Assembly (NCBI GenBank): GCA_037893225.1
Contig: JAZGUH010000451.1
Span: 2,684,001-2,748,000, forward strand
DNA from: Hippasteria phrygiana
Lineage: Eukaryota; Echinodermata; Asteroidea; Valvatida; Goniasteridae
Length of the DNA stretch: 64,000 bases
Direction of reading: 5' to 3'
Positions 9,479-19,800 of the stretch are shown piece after piece (position 1 is the first letter of the stretch; every line of letters starts with the position of its first letter). Position numbers and translations under genes: made by a program. The notes under the pieces were generated by a model. The model worked only from the letters and a program-made list of their open reading frames with translations. It did no database searches and had not been told where the DNA came from.

Positions 9479-10514
9479 GAAAATAAATAGTTGTGGTCAA
9501 CATTGTCAGAAGCTTTCTTTTGATCAAGGTTTACCACGGCTAGAGGGAGATTGTTGAAATTAGAGGAGGCAATAATATCGCGAATTAAATTTAAATTATC
9601 ATAAATAGATCTACCGGGAACGCAATACCCTTGATCTTCACGAACAACGCTGGCAATACACTGCTTTAGTCTATTGGCAAGCAACTTGGTCAACATTTGA
9701 TCGGTGTTTAAAAGAGAGACCGGACGCCAGTTTCCAATGTCGGCAAGATCACCTTTTTGGGGGAGAAGGGTGATCACAGCTCTTAGAAGAGAACGAGGAA
9801 GATGACCAGAAACGAGGGAAGAATTTATCACGGAGAGGAAGTCATTGCGAAGAAGTGGCCAAAAACATTGATAGAATTCACAAGTGAGTCGGTCCAGGCC
9901 AGGTGACTTATTTTGACCAAGTTGCTTGACCGCGACATCGACTTCATCAATGGTCAGAGGACACTTCAAGTCCTCTGCCTCATCAGAGTTTAATTTAATA
10001 AGATTATTAAGAAGTGGGTCGAGGGCACCCTCGTCAATCGACCGGCGTGAGTATAGGGAGGTGTAAAATTCACGAACGTGATTGCGAATTTCAGCCGCAC
10101 ATGAGATAAAGATTTAGACATAGAATTTGACTTTTCTAAATTGAAGAAAATAATAAGAGGAGCTAGAGTCAACTTCAGAGGCGAGCTGAAAACGTGATCT
10201 GACGAGACCGCCCTGCGCCTCAATTTTCAAGAGTGTTTAAATTATTCTTTTGTTTCTTGAGAACTTCCAGAGTTTCTGGTGTGACGTCCGGCGTGGACTG
10301 CAAGTCGTCAATAATTTGATGAATTGTTTTCAACATTTTCGTGTTTCTCTTTTGCAATTTTAGTGCTATACATTTGAGTTAAGCTTTTAATATGAATCTT
10401 TCCAAGATGCCGCCAGGACCCAAGATCGATAAAGGCACACATTTTGTTTCTCCAATCTTTCCAAAAGGAGTGAATAATATCGATAAAAACCTTGTCTTGT
10501 AATTGAGAATTATT
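9479..10514 (-). pseudogene. LINE copy B ORF2, linker and RT fingers
   Basis: The long open piece (9424-9969) reads ECPLTID-like sequence, then SPGLDRLTCEFYQCFWPLL, INSSLVSGHLPRSLLRAV, NWRPVSLLNTD, REDQGYCVPGRSIYDNLNLI and LAVVNLDQKKASDNVDH, ending at the insertion point. Upstream (9990-10510) is a degraded linker matching the intact ORF2 region around residues 265-430. The first RT block has SDNVDH where the intact copy has FDNVDH. No endonuclease sequence is present. The piece joins ORF1 remnants at about 10515 through a deletion of roughly 1.6 kb relative to the intact copy. Confidence 0.85.
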
Positions 10515-11358
10515 GAAATGCCAGGATCACCGCCAGGGGGCGGAACCGGGGAAGTAGACACGGCTTTCCAGGAAGGGGGTCAGCAGTCGGCTGCCTGGGC
10601 GCGGAACCAGCGACTTCGACAGGATTTAGGTTGTTTAGGAGGGTGTTTTGCGTCGGATTTGTTGTGGACAAAAGTGGGCGGAGGATTAAGTGGGTTGTCT
10701 GGTTCGTCAATGTCGTCGGATCGTCTTTTCTTACAAGAACGACTCACATGACCAAACTCGCCGCAGTTGAAACACCGCACCGACTCCGTAGTGAGGACGA
10801 CACGGTAATTGACACCCGAGAAAGTGAAATTTATGTGGTCCGGGAGAACGATGTTGGGGGCCAGCAGAACTTGTACTTGTCAACGGAAGGACATGGTGTG
10901 GGAGAGGTGTTTTTGTTTTAGTCCCAGAGGAATGTGCTGAATCTGGAAGACAACTTTACAGAAAGAAAAGAGATTGTTAACAGTATTTAGGATTTCAGGG
11001 TAGACATTTGAAAATGTGAATCGAGTAGTCGGGCGGACAAGGGGGGTGAGCTAGACAAAGGTTCCGTTGTAGTCGAGTCCTTGTTGGACAGCGTCTACAA
11101 CGGCCTCCTTCGAGCTCAGGTAGATGGCAATACGACCATTTGAAATGTGTGAGGCGGAAAGAACATTCTTAGCAGGTTGTTGTTTAGTGAATTGGTCGAT
11201 GTACGCTTGGATGGATATGGTATCCGAGCCCGAAAGGTAACGCCATTGTTCCTGGTGACGTTATATAATGGCTCGTCACCAGGCAAAGTGGGTTTAACAG
11301 TGCCAGCCGTGCTCACACTTGGCTGGCCCTGAATGGACGGTCCCGCTTGACTAGCCAT
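10515..11358 (-). pseudogene. LINE copy B ORF1, broken and C-terminally deleted
   Basis: The start MASQAGPSIQGQPSVS at 11358 aligns with MTSQANTSVRAQPSVP of the intact copy, so the start codon is preserved. The N-terminal frame shifts after YNVTRNNGVTFRARI. The zinc knuckle MRCFNCGEFGHVSRSCKK is readable at about 10727-10780. Proline-rich sequence follows and then the frame meets the deletion junction. The missing part is the C-terminal third of ORF1. Confidence 0.85.
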
Positions 11359-11568
11359 GGTGGCCAGTCAAGGCAGAAAACCGACAAGAAGTGAACAAAA
11401 ATAAACCTAAAATTACAGGAAATTAGCAAAACCCGACAGAGTGATAATGGTCTAGCTTGATTTATGATCAGTGAGAAGCAGAATTATATAAAATCTCTCT
11501 GACCATACAAGGTCTAAAAGCTAAGAAATTCTTAGTTTTTCTAGAGCTCCATCGAAACACGTCCGAAC
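11359..11568 (-). other. 5' UTR of LINE copy B
   Basis: This non-coding leader matches the leader of copy A (about 5446-5663). Both contain a GATCA-rich segment and begin at the TTC tract with GTTCGGACGTGTTTCGAT, as in the intact copy at 25064. It probably contains the element's own promoter, but no motif can be assigned. Confidence 0.75.
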
Positions 11569-11583
11569 AAGAAGAAGAAGAAA

Positions 11584-12327
11584 CTAGAGCTCGTTCTGTC
11601 TGTTGTGAACAGAACAGAGGGCTTTTCCGGTATTTTAAGATTTAAGGCCTAAACATTCATAGAAAATCAGCCAATGAAGTCACCATGACGTCACTTTGGA
11701 TTTTACATGCTAGTGGCGCTATCTACCTACCCACCAATTTTTATGATGATCGGACCTACCCCTATGTGTTTCTACAAAGCACATTTTTGATGACGTCATG
11801 ATGATGTCATACATTTTTCACATTGATAACAAAGATATAACAAAGAATTTTGAATTTAGCATGTTCCGTTGCTGAGATATGGCTTTAAGAATCTTTAAGG
11901 TTCAAAAACTTGAAAATTACTTTAAAATCATATGATGACGTCATCATGACGTCACCTAAAATGACGTGCTGCTATACCAACATACCTGGTTTGAACGCAA
12001 TCGGACCTACGCTTCTCTAGATATGGGCCCTTGGAAAACGCACATTTAAGATGACGTCACGTGACACGTGATGACGTCATCATCTCGTCACTCTTCGGCA
12101 TACAATTTCAGCTCAGGGTCTATGTTTGTGTTAAGTTTGATTAAGATCTGAGGTTGTTTAGTGACGAAATGCCGCGTACAAAATTCGTGTACAAAGTCGA
12201 TGGGATTTGGGCTAGAACAACAATTTCATAGATAATCAGCCGATGACGTCATCAGACGTCACTTTGGATTTTACATGCTAGTGGTACTATCTACCTACCC
12301 ACCAATTTTTATGATGATCGGACCTAT
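11584..12327 (-). mobile_element. Helentron-like fragment, reverse orientation, family B
   Basis: Read on the minus strand, the fragment ends GGAAAAGCC, a hairpin (CTGTTCTGTT/AACAGACAG-type arms), then CTAG at 11584-11587 followed by TTTCTTCTTCTTC and LINE copy B. The body has about 1.2 of the roughly 570-606-bp internal units of family B: the segment with GCTAGTGG...CTATCTACCTACCCACC occurs near 11705 and again near 12275. TGACGTCA palindromes and GTCACGTGACACGTGATGAC are present around 12055-12080. The 5' end of the element is missing where LINE copy C begins. Confidence 0.8.
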
Positions 12328-14195
12328 AGTTTCAGGAATAGGAAACAGAGCAGACAGAAGAAGAAAGATTGGGGTAGGCGGCCCGGGCCACAGAGACAGT
12401 GCCAAAACACGTCTCGCCGAGGCGAACAGCTGTCCCAGACTCCGACTAGCGACCCCAACAGAAGGGAGATGATACAAAGACGAGATTTATATCAACCATG
12501 TCAATTTGTTTCTATCTATTATAAATAGTATATTTTGTAGGGGCCATTTAGTGAAGAAAGCGTCTAAATTGTTAAAGGATTGGAAGTAATAATACTCAAG
12601 TAGATTTTTATATTTTAACCGGTGTTGCCAAATAGTAAGGGGATCCGAAAAACGACTGGTACGATAAAGCCAGTACATCACATTGTATTGACAATAAAGA
12701 AATTAGCCAGGCGAACCACCTCGCCACCGTGACCCTTGGCACGCAGAATCAGGGCCCTGTAGAAATGAAAGTTCAGATCCAGTCCAGGGAGAAGACAGGT
12801 GAGAACGTGATGAAGAAAGTTGGCTGGATGGAGGGACAGAGGATGAAGAGATGTTCGATCGTGCCCTTCTCTCCGCACCATCCGCAAGACGAAGGAATAT
12901 CCGGGTTGAGATGATGCAAGACTGGTAGAGAATGTAAAACGTTGTGAAGGAGCTTTTACTGGACGTCGCCTCCCTTTTTGGATGATGGCAGTTTATAGAT
13001 GGAGCGCCATTAAATTGTAGTGGAGGCGTCCAGGAAGCCACGTTCAAACCACGGAGGAGAATAGTCTGCTTGCAGTGAGTTGAGATGACAGTTCAGGATT
13101 TGGTACAAGGAGCAGGATTGTGCGGAGAGTCCCTTAATGGAGGAGCCGAGTAGAAATTCAATAGGGGAAACCGGACGATCGGGGATGTTGCATGGATGTC
13201 CGTGTTGTGAGCGAAGACCGATGTCGGATACAATGGTAGGGAACGTAAAGACGAGAAAATGACGAAGACGAAGAAGTCGGGGTTGAAGTGCACGTGGAGA
13301 GGGAGGGCGAGTAAGAAAGTCCAGGGGAGGTCCTCTGCGTCGAGCCATCGGCCAGTATTGGGATGAAAAAGATGACGGACGAGCCCGACACCGCGTACCG
13401 AGAGTCAGGAGGCGAGGTCGGTATCGCTGTCAAAAATGGAAGCTAGAAAGGGACTGATCAGAGAGAGGTTCATGACGTGGTTAATAAAATATGGGGTATT
13501 TCGATGCGAGCTCCGGATGTCATCCAAGCACGCAAATTCTCACCGTAAAAGGGAGGAAGACTTTTGAAAAATGTATGGTCAATTTGGCAGAGCAAAAACT
13601 GGTAGTCTAAACCCATTATTTTGTACTTTTGAAGGAAATGGTTAAAAAGGACAAAAGAGGGATGGTACATTGTTTTAGATAACGCTGAATTAGTTTGATA
13701 CGAAAGGTGAGGGTGCGTGCTTGAACAAATGCCAGACCAAGTCCTCCTCTGTCGGGTTTCAGGAAAATAATTATTTGTTTTAGTAGGTGTCTCTTGTTGG
13801 ACCAGACGAAGTCGACGAGTAGGTTTTGGGGTTCACCTGGGACATTGACTGGGGACTGACTACGGCGAGATAGTGAAAGATTTTAGAAGCAGCAAAAAGA
13901 TTTTTCCTTTAAGAGAGATTGAAAAAGATTTCTCCAGTTGGCCAGAGTTTTAGAAATTTTGAGTTTGCATTTTCACCAATTTTGTTTGACATAATGAGGA
14001 CTATTTCCTAGGTGAACTCCAAGGAAACATAAACCCTCGTTGTTCCATCGGAAATCGAGTGGCTCGTCGCTTCGTCCGGTCCACGATCCGGCCTACAAGC
14101 CCTGGGATTTTTGTATATTTAAGCATGCAGCAGATGCGCGGCTGAAGAGATCGCAAGTATCCTGGATGACTTTAAAACCCGAGTCTGGGTGTTGG
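12328..14195 (-). mobile_element. Tx1-clade LINE copy C, 5'-truncated
   Basis: This third LINE copy holds only a partial 3' UTR (12328-12486) and the ORF2 C-terminal half (12487-14195). It starts abruptly inside Helentron-like sequence and ends within the RT region just after the FLGVHLG and AACLN motifs. No TTC/GAA tract borders either end, so both ends are probably secondary breaks. Confidence 0.85.
12487..14195 (-). pseudogene. LINE copy C ORF2 C-terminal half
   Basis: Several broken minus-strand frames follow the intact ORF2. Clear matches are the end MYWLYRTSRFSDPLTIWQHR (12487-12681), the region of the C-terminal zinc motif (about 12850-12910), GLRSQHGHPCNIPD (13010-13348), the segment LRAWMTSGARIE (13470-13670), and the RT-distal part near 14000-14190 with WTGRS and NNEGLCFLGVHLG-like sequence. 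Every frame is short. It is a dead copy. Confidence 0.8.
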
Positions 14196-14719
14196 TAAAA
14201 GTCGGATTTAGCCGGAGCTAGCCGGAGCTAGCCGGAGGTAGCTTTATACACGATTTATACAACGTTTGCAAGCCTTAAAAATGGTTACCTGTTAATAATA
14301 TTATACTTCAGCGCTTTCTACTGACAACAAACATGCCTTTTTAGCTGCTATTTCAAAGTTGTCTGATTTCTCCGGGTTTCACTGATTTAATAGTTGTAAC
14401 TTGCTTGTAAATATCGTACGTACAACTCCGTACGTGCGGCACTGCACGCACGCACGGCCGATGTTCGTATAGTAGTGCGCCCTCGCATGACTAGTTTTGG
14501 CTATTCTATTTACTACGGAGGAGCTTATAGGACATCACAAAGCTAATGAAGCCAGTTTGTTTGTATACACCTCTGGTTTTATGCCGCTCGTAAACTTATG
14601 CTACCGTGGAACGACCGTTATTGAAGGAAACAATTATTGTGAAACATATTATACTAAGACAAAATGGCCAGGACAATTTTGAAGAAGAAAAAGTTACCGG
14701 TACACTGGTCCATCATAAA
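14196..14719. other. Unassigned sequence
   Basis: It starts with about three short direct repeats of AGCCGGAGCT (14206-14240). The rest is AT-rich with a CGTAC/CGCACG-rich patch at 14415-14470. The 61-codon plus-strand frame at 14497-14682 resembles nothing I know. I see no supported gene. Confidence 0.5.
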
Positions 14720-15205
14720 ATTGTGAGAAAAAAAGTACAACTGACGCTCCATTTGGTGAGACGGAGGTTGATATAAATTATTAGAGCTCCGAAAAAGATA
14801 TAAACCTGGAAAATAATATTTCGTACTTGTGGGAACATTGCGTTCTGGTCAAAATGATTGTTCACAGTTAAGTTCTGTGTTCAGAGTAAATCACGCGCTA
14901 ATATTGCCCGCAGAAAAGAACAAAAAGTGCAACTGACGCACCCCGTTTTACATTATTTTCGCGTCCAAATAGTGAGCCGGAGGTTGGTATAAATTATTTG
15001 TTACAGCTCTAAAAAACATATAAACCTGGGAAATGATACTTTGTACATGTGGGAACATTGCGTTCTGGTCAAAATTATTATTCACAGTTCTGTGTTAGGA
15101 GCAAATCAGGCGCTAATATTGCCCGCAGAAAAGTACAAAAAGTACATCTGACACTTCGTTTTGTATTATTTTCGCGTCCAAATACTGAGCCGGAGGTTTA
15201 TCGGC
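14720..15205 (+). repeat. Tandem repeat of about 192-220 bp, 2-2.5 copies
   Basis: The segment GGGAACATTGCGTTCTGGTC occurs at 14831 and 15051 (220 bp apart). The segment with CTGACGC/CTGACAC occurs at 14741, 14933 and 15148. TTTTCGCGTCCAAATA and GAGCCGGAGGTT recur with the same order. Copies differ by many substitutions. Function and family are unknown. Confidence 0.75.
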
Positions 15206-15304
15206 CCTTGAATATATCGGCCTGTTTGTTTTACACAGATCTGGTTCGCTCCATCCAATATAGTCCAGTAAGAATTGACATGAAAATTGCCCAACCCTGA
15301 CATT

Positions 15305-15921
15305 TTAGTTCACGGAATTTCTACTCATAAACCGTTATAATGGTTGCCCTGAACACACACACAAAATTCAACCAATTTGGTACTTGGAGAAATGTGATTT
15401 TAAAATACAAATCCCACTTCATACTCCATGAATACAAGGAATTAATATCAACTTGTAAAAGTTTACAATCAGAAGTGGTCTCAATTGTTTTCAAACATTC
15501 GGAATCGTCAGCAAATAATGCCAATGTAGAGTACTGGACAGAGCTGGGCATGTCATTAACGTATAAAAAAGAAGGCAAAGGCCCTAGCACAGAGCCCTGT
15601 GGAACACCAGAAACAACCGGTAACCAGTCAGAGCTACGTCCATCCACAACCACCCTTTGCATGATAAATAGGATTTAAACCAGCCAAGTAGTTCTGAGTG
15701 AAAACCAAAAGATTTCAGTTTATGAATAAGCAAATTGTGTGACACGCTATCAAAAGCTTTAGAAAAATCCAAATAGATCATATCAACCTGCCCAGCTCTA
15801 TCCAAGGTGCAACTAATCTCCTGAAAAATCGTTAAAAGTTGAGTAACTTTGGACCGACCTTTAACAAAGCCATGTTGAAGATGATAAATATCATCCTCAA
15901 TGACTGGGAAAACGATGAAAA
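15305..15921 (-). pseudogene. CR1/L2-like LINE reverse transcriptase fragment
   Basis: Two overlapping minus-strand frames encode part of a non-LTR reverse transcriptase. The first reads QHGFVKGRSKVTQLL then IYLDFSKAFDSVSHNLL (catalytic block A) and ends near 15660. The second, one base out of frame, continues VVVDGRSSDWLPVVSGVPQG, SVLGPLPSFLYVNDMPSSV and ALFADDSECL (catalytic FADD box). The motif style SGVPQGSVLGPLLF belongs to the Jockey/CR1/L2 group and differs from the RQGCPLS style of the Tx1 copies. Its upstream end is cut by a reverse Helentron-like element at 15922. Confidence 0.8.
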
Positions 15922-16388
15922 CTAGGACTCTGTGTCTCTTCGCTGAACAGAACATAGGGCTTTTCCGCATTTGTTTTTATGATGACAATTGGACCTACCA
16001 ATTTACATGTCGTACGAGAAATTATGCCTTTGATGACGTCATTATGATGATGCACATATTTAGCATTGTTTATTTTTACATATGTAGGACCCAACAAACC
16101 TATTACAAAAAGAATTTCGATATTAGCATGTTCTGTTGATGAGATATGGCTTAAAGAACATTTTAAGGTTCAAAAACTTTAAAATTACTATAATTTCGTA
16201 TGATGATGTCATCGTGACGTCATCTCAATTTTCATCAACAACAAATGCTTGTCTACCAACATACTACGTTTGAGCGTAATCGGACCTACGGTTTTCTAGA
16301 TACGGGCCATTGAAAAATGCACATTTAATATGACATCACGTGACACGTGATGACGTCATCACCCCGTCACTCTTCGGCATACAATTGG
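15922..16388 (-). mobile_element. Helentron-like 3' fragment, reverse orientation, family B
   Basis: Read on the minus strand it ends GGAAAAGCC, a hairpin with arms CTATGTTCTGTT and a CTGTGTC-type partner, then CTAG (15922-15925) followed by TTTTCATCG of the LINE RT. The body contains TGACGTCA and CACGTGACACGTGATGACGT (about 16335-16360). It stops at 16388 where a small inverted-repeat element begins. Confidence 0.75.
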
Positions 16389-16540
16389 AATGGTTATTTA
16401 GAGTTTCAGGGTCATTCTGACCTCTAAATCCAAGATGGCTGCTGTCCACCATCTTGAAAAATGCCATACTGTAATATCTCTGGCACCAGATGAGCTACAT
16501 GTAGTTGTGAGGATAACCCTGAAACTCTAAAATAACCATT
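16389..16540. mobile_element. 152-bp inverted-repeat element (MITE-like)
   Basis: The left end starts AATGGTTATTTAGAGTTTCA. The right end is its inverse, TGAAACTCTAAAATAACCATT-like, with one extra base. The arms pair for roughly 24 bp and then imperfectly further in. The inside holds a smaller hairpin around AAGATGG. No clear target duplication is visible and no protein is encoded. It sits at the broken end of a Helentron-like fragment. Confidence 0.75.
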
Positions 16541-16684
16541 ACAAAGGAAAATAACACGTCACATGCCCATCTAGCTCATCTGGTGCCAGAGAGAACAACA
16601 TCTCTACAGTAATTCTAGTGGATTTTAATGCCAGAAGTAGTGAAACACCTCATTCGTCCTTTCTAGCTCATCTGGTGCCAGAGA
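16477..16684. repeat. Three copies of a 20-bp motif, one inverted
   Basis: AGCTCATCTGGTGCCAGAGA occurs exactly at 16573-16592 and 16665-16684, and in inverse orientation at 16477-16496 inside the inverted-repeat element. The two direct copies are 92 bp apart. Copies in inverted and direct arrangement could be termini of a further small element. Confidence 0.8.
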
Positions 16685-16839
16685 TACTACATGTTATGTT
16701 TTCCACTAATTTTAACATGACACTACTGATTCCAAGTTGCATACTAGTATTACATGTTTGCTTAATGTGTTAGAGTCCATGTGTACATTGCAAATGTGAC
16801 ACTGCTGATTCTAAACAACACACTACTTGTACGTGTATA

Positions 16840-19800
16840 TCAAGCTTCACTATCAGTACATGATTCACTGTATGAGCAACAGCTGTCAGATTCACTGTCA
16901 TCACTTTCGCTGCTATCATTACTGTTGTCATCTGCCTGCGGGTTTGTAGGTAGGAATATGGATGAGGGAAGTGTGGGCTGGGTAGACCGGATAGGTAGAC
17001 ATAGGCCATTCACGAGATGCCATCCATGACCGATCGGTGAGGGGTGACTTTTGAGCTTGTAATGCTTTTGCAAATATGCGAGGTAGTTTGCACGCTCCAA
17101 GTGTGGACGGAGACTGTCAGAGTCAGGCACAAGTCGGATAGTGCTGTTTTTTCTTCTGAGCTCTCCACTTCGCTGCTCTCACTTCTCCCAGGGTCTTGTT
17201 TTTGGTATCACAATAGACGTATCGAATGACAAATCGCTCCAAATTACTGATGACCTCTTGTGGCACTGGGAGCTGTGTACCACATGCTGCTAGCAGGTTG
17301 TGTGCCTCTTTAGACTTCTCTAGGCGATCTGCGATGAGCTTCTTGCTTGCTCCATAGAAGCCAGGGTTATGGTCACACCCAGTGAGAACATGTAGTGGTA
17401 TGATGGATTCAGCCATTGCCTCATTGCACAAACACCGGGCAGTGATTAGCTGACGTTTGCGTTTCACACACAGGAGCTCTGATGTCCTCTGAGCAACATA
17501 TGCCGCTTGTACGTAGTGGTCGGTGTCCTCAGTGTCAAGAACGACAGCTGCTGTGTAGCCCTCTGACCGGAGCACACTATATATGGTGAACATTGCCGTG
17601 TCTGCCTCAGCATAGGAGCATGAGAGCTCCGGCGCAAGCTTGCCTGTAGTGAGATTCTTTGCAGTGCTGCCCACTACACAGTAGATGATCTCAATGCTAG
17701 TTGTCGCTGCTATTTTCTGGAATGCCGTTTGTAGAAATCCCTGAAGGCGGATCTTGTTCTCAGGTTTACCTAGGAGAGCATTGAAGTCTTTACTAGAAGG
17801 AAATTTATCTTCTGACTTCATGTAGACATTGCTGATTGGCAGGTTTTTTTGGCGCAGTATTCGCTCACTGTCTTTGATCGTGTAGTTTTGATCATATGAA
17901 TCAATGACACAAATGATCCGCTCAGCATGCTTGTGTCTTGCTAGAACGAAGTGCACCAGCTTCTCTGCATAATCTCCCCAGGTGTACTTGGCACCGTCTC
18001 CCTTTTCTCTATCTTCAGTGGTAGGAGTGGTCAGGCGCCAGATGAGGCGTGTATAGACGTGTATACATCAGGCTCTGGAATGACAGTCATAGTTAATTTT
18101 TGCTGAAGCTTGCTTTTCTGTGTCTTACGCATGGTTCCGTTAGCAATGAAGCATTTAACACGATGCTGCAGTACGTCTTCAAGTTTGCGAGCACCACTCG
18201 TTTCGACCAGTCCGAGAACAGCGGCCCAGGCTTTACACTCCATTTCCTCAGTCTTTCCCTTCAGGTTCTCACCATCTGCTTTCTTCAGTTCTTGAGTTGA
18301 AAAGTTTCCACGCTTGCTACGGGGAACTCGGTCGTTGAGAGACTTGGTCTTGGTATACACTCTCTCATTCAAGAACTCATTCACTTTGCTTGTGCCATCC
18401 TCCTTCACCGATTTTAAGTCAGCGGCAATAACGTCTGAGGCCGGAATTCCTGACTGTAGGGATCGAAGTGTCTGGTTTGTGTGGTCAAACGGATCACACT
18501 TGAATGCAGTGAGACATGCGCTGATATCATGTACAGCTTGTTCGTCCTTCTTCATTTTACTCGATGAGCAATCAGCATGCTTCCCTTTACCTTGTTTCTT
18601 GCGATGAGCATGGCGATGGACACTTGCTTTCACCCGATTGATGTTATTCACATTCCGAGTGTTTGAAAGGAGCTGCTTTTCATTGTTAAGAATGGCCAAC
18701 CACCCAGACTTTAGCTTAGAGCCCTTATTCATTGTTGACTCTATCCATATGTCAAGGGCGACACATAAATATGGGTTTCCAGTCATTGACTGTGCAAACA
18801 TACCACTCTCCATGAATGCAGCCTGGTCGACAGGAAGGGTATCAAGCACTTGTGCTGAAATCGGGAAGATGCCGACCATACTTGTCATTATCATAGATTT
18901 GCATCCAAGGAAGCATGAGCTTGAGTGAAGACTTGAACTCAGTCCAGTTGCTTGTTCTTAGGGCATGGATATTTTGAGTCAGAACCTTCACCATTTCCAT
19001 GAAGGACATCCAGTATTCTACTTGTGGGTCACCCTCAAAGTCTTTGAAGAGGGTTTCAACGAGGTTCTTCAGCTCAGCATTACTCTCTAGCTCTGCATGC
19101 GCATCTGCAAGTTCCTGTGCAGTGGTCAGATGTCGGAGCTTGGCAAGCGAGGCCTTTACTTCTTCAGATAGCATAGAACCTTCTAACCTTTTGTCTATGG
19201 CATGGTGGACCAGAGTCTCGTAAAATAGTCGCAGGCAGCGAATCCCACGCTTAAAGTGTTTTCCGCGAAGGGCCTGATCCACAGACCCATCTGCGATTAC
19301 ACCCGCTGCCACCAACACATCTGAGATGCCAGACCCATTAAACCTCTTGTATATGGCGTATATGAACGACATTTGGATGTGGAAGGGTCCGATGAATGGT
19401 CAGATTTTGCTGAACAGCTCAGCATTCTCACTTCTCAACTCCAGGATAAGCACGTAGACAGGATGATCAGCAACAATTACTGCAAAAGGCATCATTTTTT
19501 CTTCGATTGATTTTGCAAGTTTACACATCACATCATAGAGAATCGTCTTACTGGGTGGGTTTGGGATAGGTCATATGGTATATTGCTCGACTCTTTTCAT
19601 CTGGTTTTGACATGTTGGCGTGAAACCCTGAAAACCCAGGCACAGTCTGTTCTTCTGGCTTTGGTCTTGTTCGGTCATCTTGGGCCCTGGCCAGTGCATG
19701 GATGACACCACGAGTTCTTTGCCCGGAAGTGTCAGGACGAGTGCTCTGATCATCTGGCTGCTTCCTGATAGGTGGTTCCCCACGCTTCACTGTCTTGTAC

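Larger units (their letters stand above)
5685..11568 (-). mobile_element. Tx1-clade LINE copy B, degraded, with insertion
   Basis: This minus-strand LINE copy has both ends visible: the 3' UTR end at about 5685 beside a GAA tract and the 5' UTR end at about 11568 beside another GAA tract (11570-11583). Its order, right to left, is 5' UTR, ORF1 start (11358), ORF1 zinc knuckle (about 10740-10780), a deletion junction near 10515, ORF2 linker and RT start, a 1.2-kb insertion (8239-9473), RT palm, C-terminal domain and 3' UTR. The deletion removes the ORF1 C-terminus and the whole endonuclease. The copy is dead. Confidence 0.9.

Noticed and set aside
18100..18928. Plus-strand frames over the decayed gene
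   Set aside because: They lie opposite the minus-strand similarity and have no recognisable domain.
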